Below, piece by piece: positions 1 through 9,808 of a stretch of 64,000 nt of DNA; positions within the stretch are counted from its first letter, which is position 1; every line of letters begins with the position of its first letter. The position numbers and the translations under genes were made by a program. The notes under the pieces are model-generated. The model was not told the DNA's origin. It saw nothing but the letters and a program-made list of their open reading frames with translations, and did not search any database. The stretch lies in assembly GCA_902702965.1 (NCBI GenBank), contig CACRXP010000140.1, positions 995,450 to 1,059,449 of the forward strand. Direction: 5' to 3'. The DNA is from Spirometra erinaceieuropaei. Lineage: Eukaryota; Platyhelminthes; Cestoda; Diphyllobothriidea; Diphyllobothriidae.

Positions 1-67
1 GAAGTCCCAAGGCAGCGGATAAAGGGCAAAAGTTTGATTTTGAATGGATGTCATTCTACCAACCAGG

Positions 68-1395
68 TGTACAATCAGTGACCGATGTCTTGAGATGTTA
101 ACGGAAATTCTGAAATGCGTTTGCGATGGAGAAGGACTAATTAAGTTAAGCCCGTAATATTCCAGACAAAGCGGGATATTTGGACTTGAACGCACTTCTT
201 TTCGGTCGTCTGAGAAAACCGCACTCGGTTAAAAATGACTATTGAAGTTCTATTGAATCTCGATGTCTTCATAACTTCAAAAATATTTTGCGGGAAACAG
301 GAACAAAGATATTCAACTTTGTCCTCATTTGGTATCAAATCATGTCATCTTCAACTTTTACATTCTGGGGAAGGGTTCCTTTTGATGTTTTAAAAAGAGT
401 TATTCTATTCCTGGATAATTTTTAAACTCTATCCGACGCTGCATCTTTGTCAGCAAGCTGTTGGCAAGCTGTAAAATTACCGCGTAAAGTAAAACATACA
501 TTTCTTTATGTCATTAGTAAAATATTGCATAGAGCTAGTGAAATACTGCGACGGCTGTAAACTATGTCGTATACTTAATAGGCGGCATTGTTAAACAGAC
601 AGATACGATGCCATTCGAATGAACCTTGCACAGTCTCAAAAACCTTATAATTAGAAACTTTTTAAAGCCGAAAGATACCCTTTCGTCAAGTGTAGCATTT
701 AAAGAAGACATGATTTGCTATCAACTAAGTACAAGATAGGATGGTCTTGAATTTATGAGGGCGCCGAAGATCGATAGAGAAAATGCATGCTACTTAACGT
801 GTCGTATTTTATAGAGTACGGCCTTTGCGGACGCCACAAAAAATGTATATTTAAATGTCAACATCCTGGCATATCTGAAATATCGCGGGATTTTTTCAAA
901 AGATAATCGGACAAGGGTATGGGTTATGGCCGGAGTTTCTTACTCCGTTGAGCAGTTGATTTGAGCAAAAGAGCTGAACATTCAAGAAGTTTGTAGTATC
1001 ACAGATTTTGATCCTCCATATTGTCGCCAATTAAAAAAGGACACTATTTATGTCACTTATTTATAATGGTAAAGACTTTAAGTTCCCTTTGCACGCATTG
1101 TCAAAAAGGTATTGCATTGTCATATTTTTAAATCAATGACCAACTTAAAGCATCCTGACCACCCTCATACAAAAGCCACCGCGAGGTCTTTTCATTTTTC
1201 TTTCCCTGCCATGTACAAATAAGTATCGCCAGTTATTTTTTTAGCACATTTGCCTCCTGGATAAGTAACCCCGACCATAAGCCATATCCTTGCTGGTAGT
1301 CAATATTATAACTCCATTTACATGATCCTTCCTAATCCAAAACACATTTCAGAATTTATGCTTAAATTTCCCCAGATCGGTCAAGTGATCGTTCA
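68..1395. repeat. FB1 foldback element, copy 1 (interrupted)
   Basis: Left end reads TGTACAATCAGTGACC and right end is its approximate reverse complement (GATCGGTCAAGTGATCGTTC). The left arm (about 68-300) contains the FB1 hallmark GAAATTCTGAAATGCGTTT, and the right arm (about 735-910 and 1310-1395) contains the same blocks in reverse complement (AAAATGCATGCTACTTAA, CAACATCCTGGCATATCTGA, ACACATTTCAGAATTT). The right arm is interrupted by a separate inverted-repeat element at 911-1293. No transposase reading frame is visible in the centre, so this is a non-autonomous relic. Family identity is inferred from the other copies in the window. Confidence 0.75.
911..1293. mobile_element. 383-bp MITE nested in FB1 copy 1
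   Basis: The left end ACAAGGGTATGGGTTATGGC and the reverse complement of the right end GCAAGGATATGGCTTATGGT match at most positions, and similarity continues inward to about 38 bases. The insertion splits the FB1 right arm, which resumes at about 1310, so it is younger than that FB1 copy. GATAATC (902-908) and GGTAGTC (1295-1301) may be a decayed target-site duplication of about 7-8 bp, which would suggest a hAT-like mover; that part is weak. No coding potential is seen inside. Confidence 0.6.
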
Positions 1396-1499
1396 TTTCC
1401 GCACAGGTGCTGTAATGTTTTATAAAAAACCTGCACAAAGGCGTTTCTTATATTCTTTTTTTATAGGGACTTACTTATCTGTTCAAATATAACGAATGA

Positions 1500-1945
1500 A
1501 AAGTGGGGAATTTGGTCTTCAGATTTAAGAAGCGGAGAGACACGCACAAACGGCATTTTATGGATGGAGGCGGATATGCGAATCCCAGGTTCTTGTTGTA
1601 AAGAAGATGAACACACGATCTCTGGAACAGCAGGTTTATTATTCCGAGCTTTCGGTCTCGTACAGGAGGCCATCTTCAGAGCCTGTGAGAATGCGGCATC
1701 AAATGAGCAGTTTTTGTAGTCAAACCATGAAAGGGGAGGGATATGAGTGCAGAGGGTGGTATTCGCGATAATCTGAGTCCCACGCCGTCTCACGGAGCCG
1801 TGGCTGCGTGCACCCTTGGCTGGAAATTGGGTATCGCCTCTTGGCCGCGGGAACGGAGAGCCTGATAGCAGGGGAAGGGGGGGGTATGTCAACGTGTCTG
1901 TTGATAGAGTTGATGTTAGACGCCCAGGCCTCCAACACTCCTCAC
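1500..1945 (-). pseudogene. Penelope-like element (PLE-A), GIY-YIG C-terminus and terminal repeat
   Basis: On the minus strand, about 1938-1860 encodes LEAWASNINSINRHVDIP, the typical end of the PLE GIY-YIG endonuclease (normally LEAW-S---SINRHIDLP). It is followed by a terminal region (1700-1500) whose translation resembles those of the PLE copies at 26.2 and 27.3 kb (RPKARNNKPAVPEIV against NPKRQTDKALVPAIV). The catalytic GIY-YIG part and the reverse transcriptase are absent here, so this is a 5'-truncated copy. A hammerhead-like motif lies at 1640-1682 on the minus strand. PLEs are telomerase-related retroelements with an RT and, usually, a GIY-YIG nuclease. Confidence 0.7.
1640..1682 (-). 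ncRNA. hammerhead-like core in PLE-A terminal region
   Basis: On the minus strand the order is CTGAAGA, T, GGCCTC, loop CTGTAC, GAGACC, GAAA. This fits the hammerhead core CUGANGA - stem II - GAAA with one extra U before stem II and one mismatched pair in the stem (five of six paired). Stem I and the cleavage triplet are not convincing in this copy. The same arrangement occurs at the ends of PLE-C and PLE-D. Confidence 0.4.
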
Positions 1946-3669
1946 ATTTAATGTTAATTAAGCCTTTTAAGGCGGCATGCAACGCAATCGATATCCACTG
2001 AACTGTTATAGGCGTATCAAGAGGTCTGCATACAGAATTGGGTTGGTTTATGCGATTTCGATTCAGAAAACTTATGTAATAGAAGATTAAAGAGCAGTCA
2101 GTCACACAAACACTGTCAAAAATATAATGAGGCGACGTCCAGCCTGTCTTGTATACTCAGAATCTCGTGCAAATCCTGAAGTTCCCATGACCACATACCA
2201 GAAAATCGAGTACTGTTATGCTCACTGAATCACTTTAACCTTCCCAACACTTGGGTGTTCTCCGATTGTGTACATGTCCTCTCATGCTTCCTCCTTACCG
2301 ACCAATCCGCCATTTGCTTGCTCTTAAATCCCCGTATACCACTTCGCCATATAATTGCTCTGACTGGAGGAGACATTATTGAAAATTCAACTATGTTCGC
2401 TCCCTGAGGAGAATCATCGTAACGCATCATTAAAACTGCAATACTATGCACTCATGGTATCAAAATGACGGATGAGACATCTCCTTTGGTTATGAAAGGC
2501 ACGGAATAAGGATCCCCGTACTGTTAGCGACCTTACGCTGAATCCCGAAATTTAGTGTAAGAGTAAGGAGGGTCAGGGTGAAAGCTAGGCACTCCTAATG
2601 AAATTCGGCACAATGTCCATAGCCCCGTGTTTGACCATCTTCCTTCCCACGCAACATATGTGGACTTAAACAAGCATCCAAAGTCAATCGAGACAATACA
2701 TCCTGCGTGATTTTCAGTGCGCAATATATAAAAACTGGCCAAAAAGCTGCCTGGTTAAATTCTCGCATTTTGCTTTGCTGGAAATGACTTTTTATTGTGC
2801 CTTGTGGACTAATCAGTTTTGAAGAGGCACTTGCCTGCTCTTTTCCTAATTTCTGTTTGTTTTGTGCGTTCCCTGCACACGACAGACGCGGCCATTTTCT
2901 CGGAAATGGACTTTCCTTCCCTCCTTAAAAGCATTAAAAACACCCGAACAACAGTTTCTATTTGAAAATTGCTTGCGAAATTATGGTTTGGGTTTCAGGA
3001 GCATTGCTTATATGTGTCAATTCCCCACCTGCAGCACATGTACTGTTATCTACAAAGTTAATGTTAAATAGGCTCGCTTTGTCTTGTAATGTTATGTGAA
3101 TTTGCTTTTATTTCATTATTCGTCGAAAAAATAAAGGACAGAATTGTGTAATATTGATTGAAAAATGTCGAAATATTTTTCGGCAGTTAGAAAATATTAA
3201 TATATTTCCAGACTCTGCAAACAATTCCCCCCATATTGACAAACCTGTCTCCAATTTGCCCTCAGGCAAGGGCTTTGATGGTCTAAAATTCATGAAAACG
3301 AAACCTGCACAAAATGGTCAAAAGTGTTGCCCTACAAAATCGGACAGGGAAGAGCTCGCATGCAGCAGTCGATTGCAAAACGTCGCTGAGTTTTGGCTGC
3401 CCTTTAGGAGACCCAGTCAGATTAGAGTCCAGGAAACAGTTGCTCTAGGTAACTACGACTGTGGGGGTGTTTTGAATTCGCTTACCAGACGCAAATCCCA
3501 TGGATGTATAGGAATCGAGTCGAGGACTGGATTTGTTTCGCAGGAGTCAGGCCATAATAGATGATACTTTGAGTCGTAAGCTGCAAGGTGGCTATGCGTT
3601 GGCCGAAGGTGACAGTTATATCAACCGTAACATGTTTAATTCGCCTTCTCACTCCTTTCTTTCTCAAAG
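1946..3669. other. no recognisable gene
   Basis: Short open frames occur on both strands (for example 2230-2451 and 2533-2742 minus, 2862-3071 and 3154-3564 plus), but none has a recognisable domain. The stretch just before 3670 ends in a pyrimidine-rich tract followed by AG, which is read here as a splice acceptor, so part of this region may be an intron. Confidence 0.4.
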
Positions 3670-4121
3670 GTTTTACAACGTTTTTGAGCCTGGGTATCTA
3701 TCGAAGCTATGCTCAGTCAAATCTTGTGAATGCGGCCACCGGGGATGTTGAATTGACATTCGGCGCGGCCGACACGGTCGGGTGGGTGGCCGGTGTCCTC
3801 TACTTCATCACAGCCTTCTGCCTTCTAATGGACGAATTCATCCACGAAATGGCAAAGATGAGCACACGGTGGCCCTGTCTCGGCGTTCTGCTGCGTTTCG
3901 GGGCCCTGCAGATTGCCCGACTCAGCCGATGGCGCCACGCCTGTTCTCTGCGCTGGCGCAGATGCTGTAAACGTGGACGCCGACAGAAGCGGCTTTCGCG
4001 GGTCCCCATGAGCTCGACCAGCGCAACTGCCACGCACTCTTCCAGCTTTGGCCTCCTAGAAACTGCCTATAGACCCACCACTGGCCAACTGATCTCCAAA
4101 AAGCGTGGACGGCGATCCTGA
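3670..4121 (+). CDS. putative terminal exon of an unidentified membrane protein
   Basis: A pyrimidine-rich tract (3640-3667) ends in AAAG, giving a plausible acceptor with the exon starting at 3670 in phase with a frame that stays open to TGA at 4119-4121 (about 150 residues). From about 3740 the codons favour C or G in third position, unlike the flanks. Residues near VGWVAGVLYFITAFCLLMDE form a clear hydrophobic, probably membrane-spanning segment. It is followed by a strongly basic tail (WRRCCKRGRRQKR) and a serine/threonine-rich end, so the tail is likely cytoplasmic. I do not recognise the family. The next polyadenylation signal is AATAAA at 4615. The gene start and other exons are not identified, and a chance open frame in GC-rich DNA remains possible. 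Confidence 0.4.
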
Positions 4122-4603
4122 TGACCACTTGTGATCTACTTCCCGCCCCTCCCCTCCCCGTTAACCCCTATTACCCTTACTCACACAACCTCAATCTTGG
4201 CCCATTAACCACAGTCAATACTGTGTGTTATTTGAAAGTGGACTTACAAAGAAGAGTCCAACAAATCTCCAGGACGCATTTCAAGTAGCCCTCAATTCAT
4301 TCTTGTCCCCCCCCTCCGCCTCCTCCAAATCACCCGTTTTTTTTCTACTTGTTCGCGTAGTTTTGCCAAATTCTATTCTCTTCTTGTGATAATAGAGGAG
4401 CTACCAGAGAAACGTAGATTGAATGCTGCAGAGAATTTCGACTTCTCCTTCTCCTTCAGAGTCTGCTCCAAACAACTTCCATCTTCGCTGAATGGCTTCC
4501 ACAAGGGTGCTTACGAGAATGACGCTGACCTCTGCGAAGGACACCTCTGTGCGCACTGCCTAGCAGCCAAAACAGCGGCTTAAAGCGCCTTCCCCTAATT
4601 CCC
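4122..4603 (+). other. possible 3' untranslated region
   Basis: C-rich and pyrimidine-rich DNA follows the stop codon of the putative exon and runs to an AATAAA. A small open frame at 4386-4583 (65 codons, Cys-rich end LCEGHLCAHCLAAK) lies within it. It has no recognised domain and is not called as a gene. Confidence 0.3.
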
Positions 4604-4819
4604 TTAGGCAACAAAATAAACGCTTATTTCCATTTCGCCATCGGGCACTTCGTACCCTCCACCATCCCAGCGTGATCCACAAACTATGGCCTCACACACA
4701 TAAGCATGTATTTTTCTATCCCTTTGGTCCAGGACGTTGTACGCGCGGCACATGATCGACCAATGATTGATGTGGCCATGGAAATGGCACACGGCCAGGT
4801 TCTGTATGTTTCTCTTCAT
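4604..4819 (-). CDS. possible minus-strand exon, unknown protein
   Basis: On the minus strand a good splice acceptor (TCATCACATTTCAG) directly precedes ATGAAGAGAAACATACAG, and the frame stays open for 71 codons to TAA at 4604. The peptide is Cys/His-containing and acidic at its end (VCHFHGHINHW near residues 10-20, GGGYEVPDGEMEI near the end). No family is recognised and no donor or further exon was found. If real, it would converge with the putative plus-strand gene at 3670-4121 and overlap its 3' end at the AATAAA. Confidence 0.25.
   Translation of the reverse strand: MKRNIQNLAVCHFHGHINHWSIMCRAYNVLDQRDRKIHAYVCEAIVCGSRWDGGGYEVPDGEMEISVYFVA
4615..4620 (+). promoter_or_regulatory. putative polyadenylation signal
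   Basis: AATAAA about 500 bases downstream of the stop codon at 4119-4121. It would end a plus-strand transcript carrying the putative exon 3670-4121. AATAAA is common by chance in AT-rich DNA. Confidence 0.3.
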
Positions 4820-5052
4820 CTGAAATGTGATGAGAGTGTTGAATTGTAGAGGTGTGCATTGTGGGATTCCCTGACCCTCCTACCTCTGTCCCCATTCATT
4901 GCCAAACTGAGAGTTGAAGAAGCCACAGCGCCAACTGTCGTCTGCATTTTCTACCCTATTGCTCATACTTCGCCTCTCATCCCCCTGCTCGGCTATCGGT
5001 CCTGCGGACGTAACTCCACTTCTGATTTTTCTTTTTATTTTTCTTCCTCATC

Positions 5053-5092
5053 CTCTTCTTCTTCTTCTTCTTCTTCTTCTTCTTCTTCTTCC
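5053..5092. repeat. (TTC)n microsatellite
   Basis: An almost pure run of TTC/CTT triplets. It makes a serine-rich frame on one strand and a lysine-rich frame on the other, neither of which should be read as protein. Confidence 0.95.
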
Positions 5093-5552
5093 TGCCCCCT
5101 CTTTTCTTCCATTCCTTCCAAACAGCCTTCCCAAGTGTTTTTTTAATAACCCGCGATCCGCTGCCTAGGCTTTCGATTGTTTTAACAGTACTCAGTGGAC
5201 CAATATACAGATGATTCTTACCTATTATGAGCTTCCATTCTGAACCGGTGGAGGCCAGTAATTTTTTCATACTGAGGAACTTTTCCAAGCTGATCCTATG
5301 AAGGCGAGAGCATTGTGTAGTTCCGTGCTGATGACAAGAGCATGTTTGCATATCAAATTGAATTCTACAAAGAATTGTAGCGAAACATTGAAGGCGACCC
5401 CAGGAGCTTTTACTCATCTCCTGCACAAAAAGCACAGAACAATCGAAGGTAGACCGTCCATCAAATTAGAAAATCCATGAAAAAAGGAACAAAATCGAGG
5501 GATTTACATTCCATGAAAATACAAAGTTGTCATTATTTGAAAGCACAAATAT

Positions 5553-5831
5553 ATAGGAATTACGCGAGCCTGGTAGTCATCTGGGGGATCCTAGGTGAAT
5601 TACATAGGAAATCCTGCTTAGGCATTCAACTTACTGTATCCGATTTGGTGGATTTCAGACGATTCAGTAGGTTGGGCGGGTAACTTGAGCCAAATGTGAT
5701 TAAACTCGCGTCGTCCGGCGGGGCCTCGTGGCTCAGGTGGTTAGAGCGTTGGCTGTACTAAAGCCTTCCCCATACTGCGTGAGCTCGAATCCCACCGAGG
5801 CGCCGAGTTTTTCACAGTTGGGTCAATATGA
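5553..5831 (+). mobile_element. FB2 element, half copy with tRNA-like end
   Basis: The body starts at GGAATTACGCGAGCCTGG and runs through CTAGGTGAATTACATAGG, GGTTGGGCGGGTAACTTG and GTGATTAAACTCGCGTCG. It is followed by a tRNA-like segment (5723-5801) and the family end GGGTCAATATGA. This is one arm of the palindrome seen complete at 62764-63348. Either half was lost, or the unit can also move alone as a tRNA-derived SINE. Confidence 0.85.
5723..5801 (+). repeat. tRNA-like segment of FB2 (class II, loop anticodon ACT)
   Basis: It folds as a cloverleaf: acceptor GCCTCG with CGAGGC, D arm GCTC with GAGC, anticodon arm GGCT-GTACTAA-AGCC with T at position 33, an extended variable region, and a T-arm/B box around GAGCTCGAATCCC. 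The A-box-like TGGCTCAGGTGG and B box suggest descent from a class II (Ser/Leu) tRNA gene and possible RNA polymerase III promoter activity. It is embedded in a repeat and is not called as a functional tRNA. Confidence 0.7.
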
Positions 5832-7860
5832 AAACACACATGACATATTTGTAGGATTTCGTTCCAGTCCTCTCTCAATTGACTTTTTAAATTAACCGTG
5901 TCTATGTTTTCTGTCTACCTATGATTGGTTAAATACCAGTTAGGCACACGACCGAAGCAGTCAAATTTGATGGATATGCGCTTGGGGATGGGAGCAACGT
6001 CCGTATTCGTCTATGATTTACATTAGAAGGTTGGGATTCACATGCACAACCTGAGTTATGTGCTGGTCAGCGGTGAAGACGTTGCAGTCAAGCCTTCCAC
6101 ACAGCTGCTGTACGACATAACATTCATTATTTTGCACCGTCAACTACTTCCGCAGTAATCAGTAGGAAGAATGTGTGTTATGGACATTTTGCCATTTACG
6201 TTGTGCTATCGGAGCGCCGATAGCCTTAAAGTTGTGCGGTGAAGAAAGAACATACTTTATCGCAAATACCGACAGCATATGAGTGAGTTGCCTTATGCGG
6301 TAGCCACAGTTAAGAGTTGTTCTTCAGGGAACCGAATTGAAACTATTTTCGGTGCCTAGACGGAGGTTGGCTTGACTTTATTGCCTTTTGGGCGCAGCAG
6401 AAGGCTATATTCACCGCTTAAGTGCGGCTACCGAGTCGCGAAAATTCGAACTCGCCGTTCCTAGGGGTGCATAATATGCGACTTTTCAAGCGAATGGTCT
6501 AGCCAAAACATTTGTGCCTAACCCCCAAGATCCGATATTGCCAAGTTAAATTCATGAAATTAAAATATGCAATAAAGGCATCGTAAACATCTCTTGCAAC
6601 GGTGAGCATTCGCTAAAAAATCTCCACATCGGTAGGCAGTTAATCAGAAGAATGGGTAATAAACTTGGACCGTGATAAATGAGCACTGAATTTCTAAAAT
6701 AGCCCAGACCAGCGTATTATGACGAGAGGTAAATTCGAAAAACCCAATTAAACAGTTTCCTAGCTGGGTTGATGGCGGCTTTCTAAATTTGTGATTTGAA
6801 CTGATGACTGGACACATGTTTACTCTAACCTCGTCGGCTATTATGAATAGCATGGTTTGAAAAGTTAAATAAAATCGGAGGGATTTATAATGCTGCCTAT
6901 CAGGCTGGACAGGCGAGTCTTAGGAAACACCAAAATGATTAAATTAACTAACCTCGATGTGGCAGGTACGTTTCTTAATGCCCTCTTTGCATGCTGTGAA
7001 TGCTAGTGCTCCCATTGGACACGCCCTTAAACATTTAACGGAGAGTAGTTTTGTAGTACGTTTTGGTGCCAACTGTTGACTCCAGCGGTTAACGCTGACG
7101 TCCGACGTAAAAAGGCATTGATTTTAATTTCATTTTAAAAAATATGAAAAAAGGTTGATTTTAAATGTTTGTTTTGCATTTGCACAGAGAATACTAACAG
7201 AATATTTTCAGATTCCATGTATGAGGCTTTCTTTGATGTTGAAAAAATAACTTTTTTAGGCAAACTTAACCGTCTTTTTCTCCGTGAACTCATTTTCCAT
7301 GTCAAAAATGCGTGAGAAGCTCAGTCTTTGCATCTACATCTGAGCGGTGACATTCAAAACAAATACTACGTCAAACAGTTTGTTTATTACTTTAACAAAC
7401 GAGTCAAAGGCTTCGTCGAATAGGACACAACAGTCTACATATCAGGCAGTACCGTACTTCAACACTACAATAAATTGTCTAGTATGCATTGGGTAAGATT
7501 TATTAAACTGCTCCGCTTCGATCACAAGATCGTTTGTCATTGGGCGTCCTGAAGTTTCTATGAATCATCTAAGACAACCACCTAAGTAGTATACTGGCCT
7601 TCGCTGCTTGATTTGGCTCACATTGTTAGGATTTCTTCTAGGAGAGGAGCAGACTGGATTCTTTACAAGTTGAAGTGTTTGCGAAATAGCATCGGTTTAC
7701 CTACCGTTTCTGGGGCGAGGAGAATAGGCACTTTTCAACGTAAGGCCGCGAACCTTGTGGACATTTAAATTTTACTAAAATATTCTGTAAAACCGTTTGG
7801 CAAGATCTAAACTGCTCTTATATATGGCACCATATATACATCTATTATGAAAGAATTTAA
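5832..7860. other. no recognisable gene or repeat
   Basis: AT-rich DNA with only short open frames (for example 6644-6853 minus). Nothing in it could be matched to a protein family or to the repeat families found elsewhere in the window. Confidence 0.5.
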
Positions 7861-8162
7861 TTACCGAGAAAGACAAGGGAGAGTGAAATGGCCATTTCTG
7901 GCTTATAAACCATTGTCAGCCAGTCAAATGCAACCATGAGGTGAGGAACACCTGATGCTCGAACTCGCGACCTGTAAGTTAAAAGTCCAACGCCTCTAAT
8001 CACTTAGACAAGGACTTGTTGTCCTGTCATTTTCGATTGGGAATATACAATGGTAGAGGGGGGCTCACCGATCGTTTTTACGGACGTTCTTACGGCTGAC
8101 GAAGGCTAATAAGCCAGAAATGGCCATTTCAGTCTCCCTGTCTTTGTCGGTAATGTCATTCT
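7861..8162. mobile_element. 302-bp TIR element (M1) with tRNA-Lys-like core
   Basis: The left end TTACCGAGAAAGACAAGGGA and the reverse complement of the right end TTACCGACAAAGACAGGGAG match, and the match continues inward through GAAATGGCCATTTCTGGCTTA for a terminal inverted repeat of about 48 bases. The interior holds a minus-strand tRNA-like segment and a piece of the R3 repeat (GGCTCACCGATCG at 8057). It has no coding capacity and is a non-autonomous MITE. An internally deleted sibling is at 9403-9500. Confidence 0.8.
7951..8012 (-). repeat. tRNA-Lys-like segment inside M1
   Basis: On the minus strand, GTCTAAGTGATTAGAGGC resembles a D arm/A box, GGACTTTTAACTTACAGGTC resembles a Lys anticodon arm with TTT, and GCGAGTTCGAGC is a B box. 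The acceptor stem is not convincing, so this is a tRNA-derived fragment and not a working gene. Related fragments lie at about 36099-36152 and 63845-63885. Confidence 0.55.
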
Positions 8163-8276
8163 GCCTATACCATGTGTCGCTGTGCTGCTGCTGGTTGGAC
8201 TCGAGAGAGAGGGCCCGTAAAACACAACGAAACAAATGAGTTCCGAAAGGACGATCGGCGAGCGCCCTTCCACCAT
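8163..8276 (-). repeat. R3 repeat, copy 1
   Basis: It is reverse-complementary to 42498-42630: both contain ACCAGCAG-CGCACAGCG, CCGATCGT and GGAACTCA in the same order. It lies exactly between M1 and the FB1 copy at 8277. Its outer end also matches 8045-8085 inside M1 in the opposite orientation. It is non-coding and of unknown class. Confidence 0.6.
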
Positions 8277-9280
8277 TATACAGTGAGTGACCTATCTCAT
8301 GAAATGTTGGCTGAAATTCTGAAATGCGTTTTCGATTAGGAAGGATTACATGGTCGCGGTTGTCATACTGATTATCTTAGGGCATACCCTTATAACATTT
8401 TGGACTCGGCAGGATGTCGGCTTTTAAATGCACTTCTTTTCAATCTCCTGTAGAAAGCGTGCTCGGTAAAAAAATGACAATTTATGTAGCATGCATTTTT
8501 CCCATTGATTTTCGATGGTCTTGGAAATTCAAATATATTTTATAGAAACCACAAAAAGAAATATGCTTTCTTTTAGTCAGTCAATAGAGCATCACGTCTT
8601 CTTTGTATTCTATACTTAAGTAAGAATTATAATAAGGTTTTAGAAAAGTTTCCAATTATGAGACTTTTTAAGACCGCGATATGTCCATTCACATCGCATT
8701 GTACCTGGCCGTTTACCACTGATCCTCATGAAATGTACAACATGGTCCGCATCCATTGCAAAATTGTATGGACACTATATGATATCTCTTTAATGACATA
8801 GAAAAATATGGGATTTTCTTTACGCGAACGCATGCACCTTGTAGAATGTTATCACTAAGAGCTAATGCAACAAATGATCAGGCTCTAAATTTTTCGGCAA
8901 TTTGAAAACTTTTTTAAAACCTAATTATACTCCTTCCTTACGTATAGAATACAAAGAAAACGTGATGGTCTATTGACTGACTAAAAGAAAGCATATTTCT
9001 TTTTGTGGTTTCTATAAAATATATTTGAATTTCTAAGACCGTCGAAAATCAATAGGAAAAATGCATGCTACATAAATAGTCATTTTTTTACCAAGTACAC
9101 TTTCTACAGGAGATTGGAAAGAAGTGCATTTAAAAGCCGACATCCTGCCAAGTCCGAAATGTTATAAGAGTATGCCTTAAGATAATCAGTATGACAACCG
9201 CGACCAAATAATCCGTCCTAATCGAAAACGCATTTCAGAATTTCAACCAACATTTCATGAGATAGGTCACGCACTGTATA
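8277..9280. repeat. FB1 foldback element, copy 2 (complete, 1.0 kb)
   Basis: It begins TATACAGTGAGTGACC and ends CACTGTATA. The arms 8277-8660 and 8903-9280 are near-perfect reverse complements, including AGAAATATGCTTTCTTTTAG and its mirror at 8976-8995, and AAATATATTTTATAGAAACC and its mirror. About 240 bases lie between the arms. It is the best preserved copy of the GTGACC-ended subfamily. The palindrome would form a hairpin of about 380 bp in RNA or single-stranded DNA. No transposase frame is present. Confidence 0.9.
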
Positions 9281-9402
9281 TTATGAGAGATGGAGCGCAC
9301 AAATCAGGTTACGGGATGTGTTTGTTCCGTTGTGCCTTGGGACTCATACTTGAACCCTCACAGGCAATCGCATAGTGACTAGTAGTAGACGTAATGAGAT
9401 AG

Positions 9403-9500
9403 TACCGAAAACGACAAGGGAGAGCGGAATGGTCATTTCTGGCTGATGACGGCTAATAAGCCTGAAATGGACGTTCCGGTCTCCCTTGTCTTTGTCGGTA
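9403..9500. mobile_element. 98-bp internally deleted M1 sibling (M2)
   Basis: TACCGAAAACGACAAGGGAG at the left is mirrored by CTCCCTTGTCTTTGTCGGTA at the right. The arms continue through GGTCATTTCTGGCT and AGCCTGAAATGGAC and leave a loop of only about 13 bases. It keeps the M1 ends but none of its tRNA-like interior. This is a typical deletion-derivative MITE. Confidence 0.8.
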
Positions 9501-9808
9501 TTATCTAATATGTCTGAAAAAACCCGAAGGCCGCGGAGCTAAAAATGATGAACAGAAGATGTTGTGACATGCGTATGCTTCAGAAGAGGAGCAGGGCTTC
9601 AAAAACAACATTGTAACCTTTTATTGTACTTTATGCATACAAACACGAGGTGGCCGTTGTCCTGGTAAATTGTTTTTCGTTACTCGCTTCTTGTTTTGTA
9701 TAGCTGCTTTGGTTATGGTATTGAGAGCTCTCTGTCAGAATTGAAAGTAGTTAATTTCATCATGAATTCCTTGTACTTGAGTGATGGACAGTGCCTTAGT
9801 TTAGTAGT

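Noticed and set aside
4977..5435. 152-codon minus frame with a long lysine run
   Set aside because: The run is the antisense of the TTC microsatellite and the rest has no recognisable domain.
5723..5801. Functional tRNA-Ser gene
   Set aside because: It lies inside a repeat present several times with decaying stems. An ACT anticodon is not expected for a working tRNA.
9438..9475. GGCTGATGACGGCTAATAAGCCTGAAATGG, read in parts, looks like a hammerhead core
   Set aside because: The same bases form the long terminal hairpin of the M2 MITE, which explains the pairing better, and no cleavage triplet or stem I fits.
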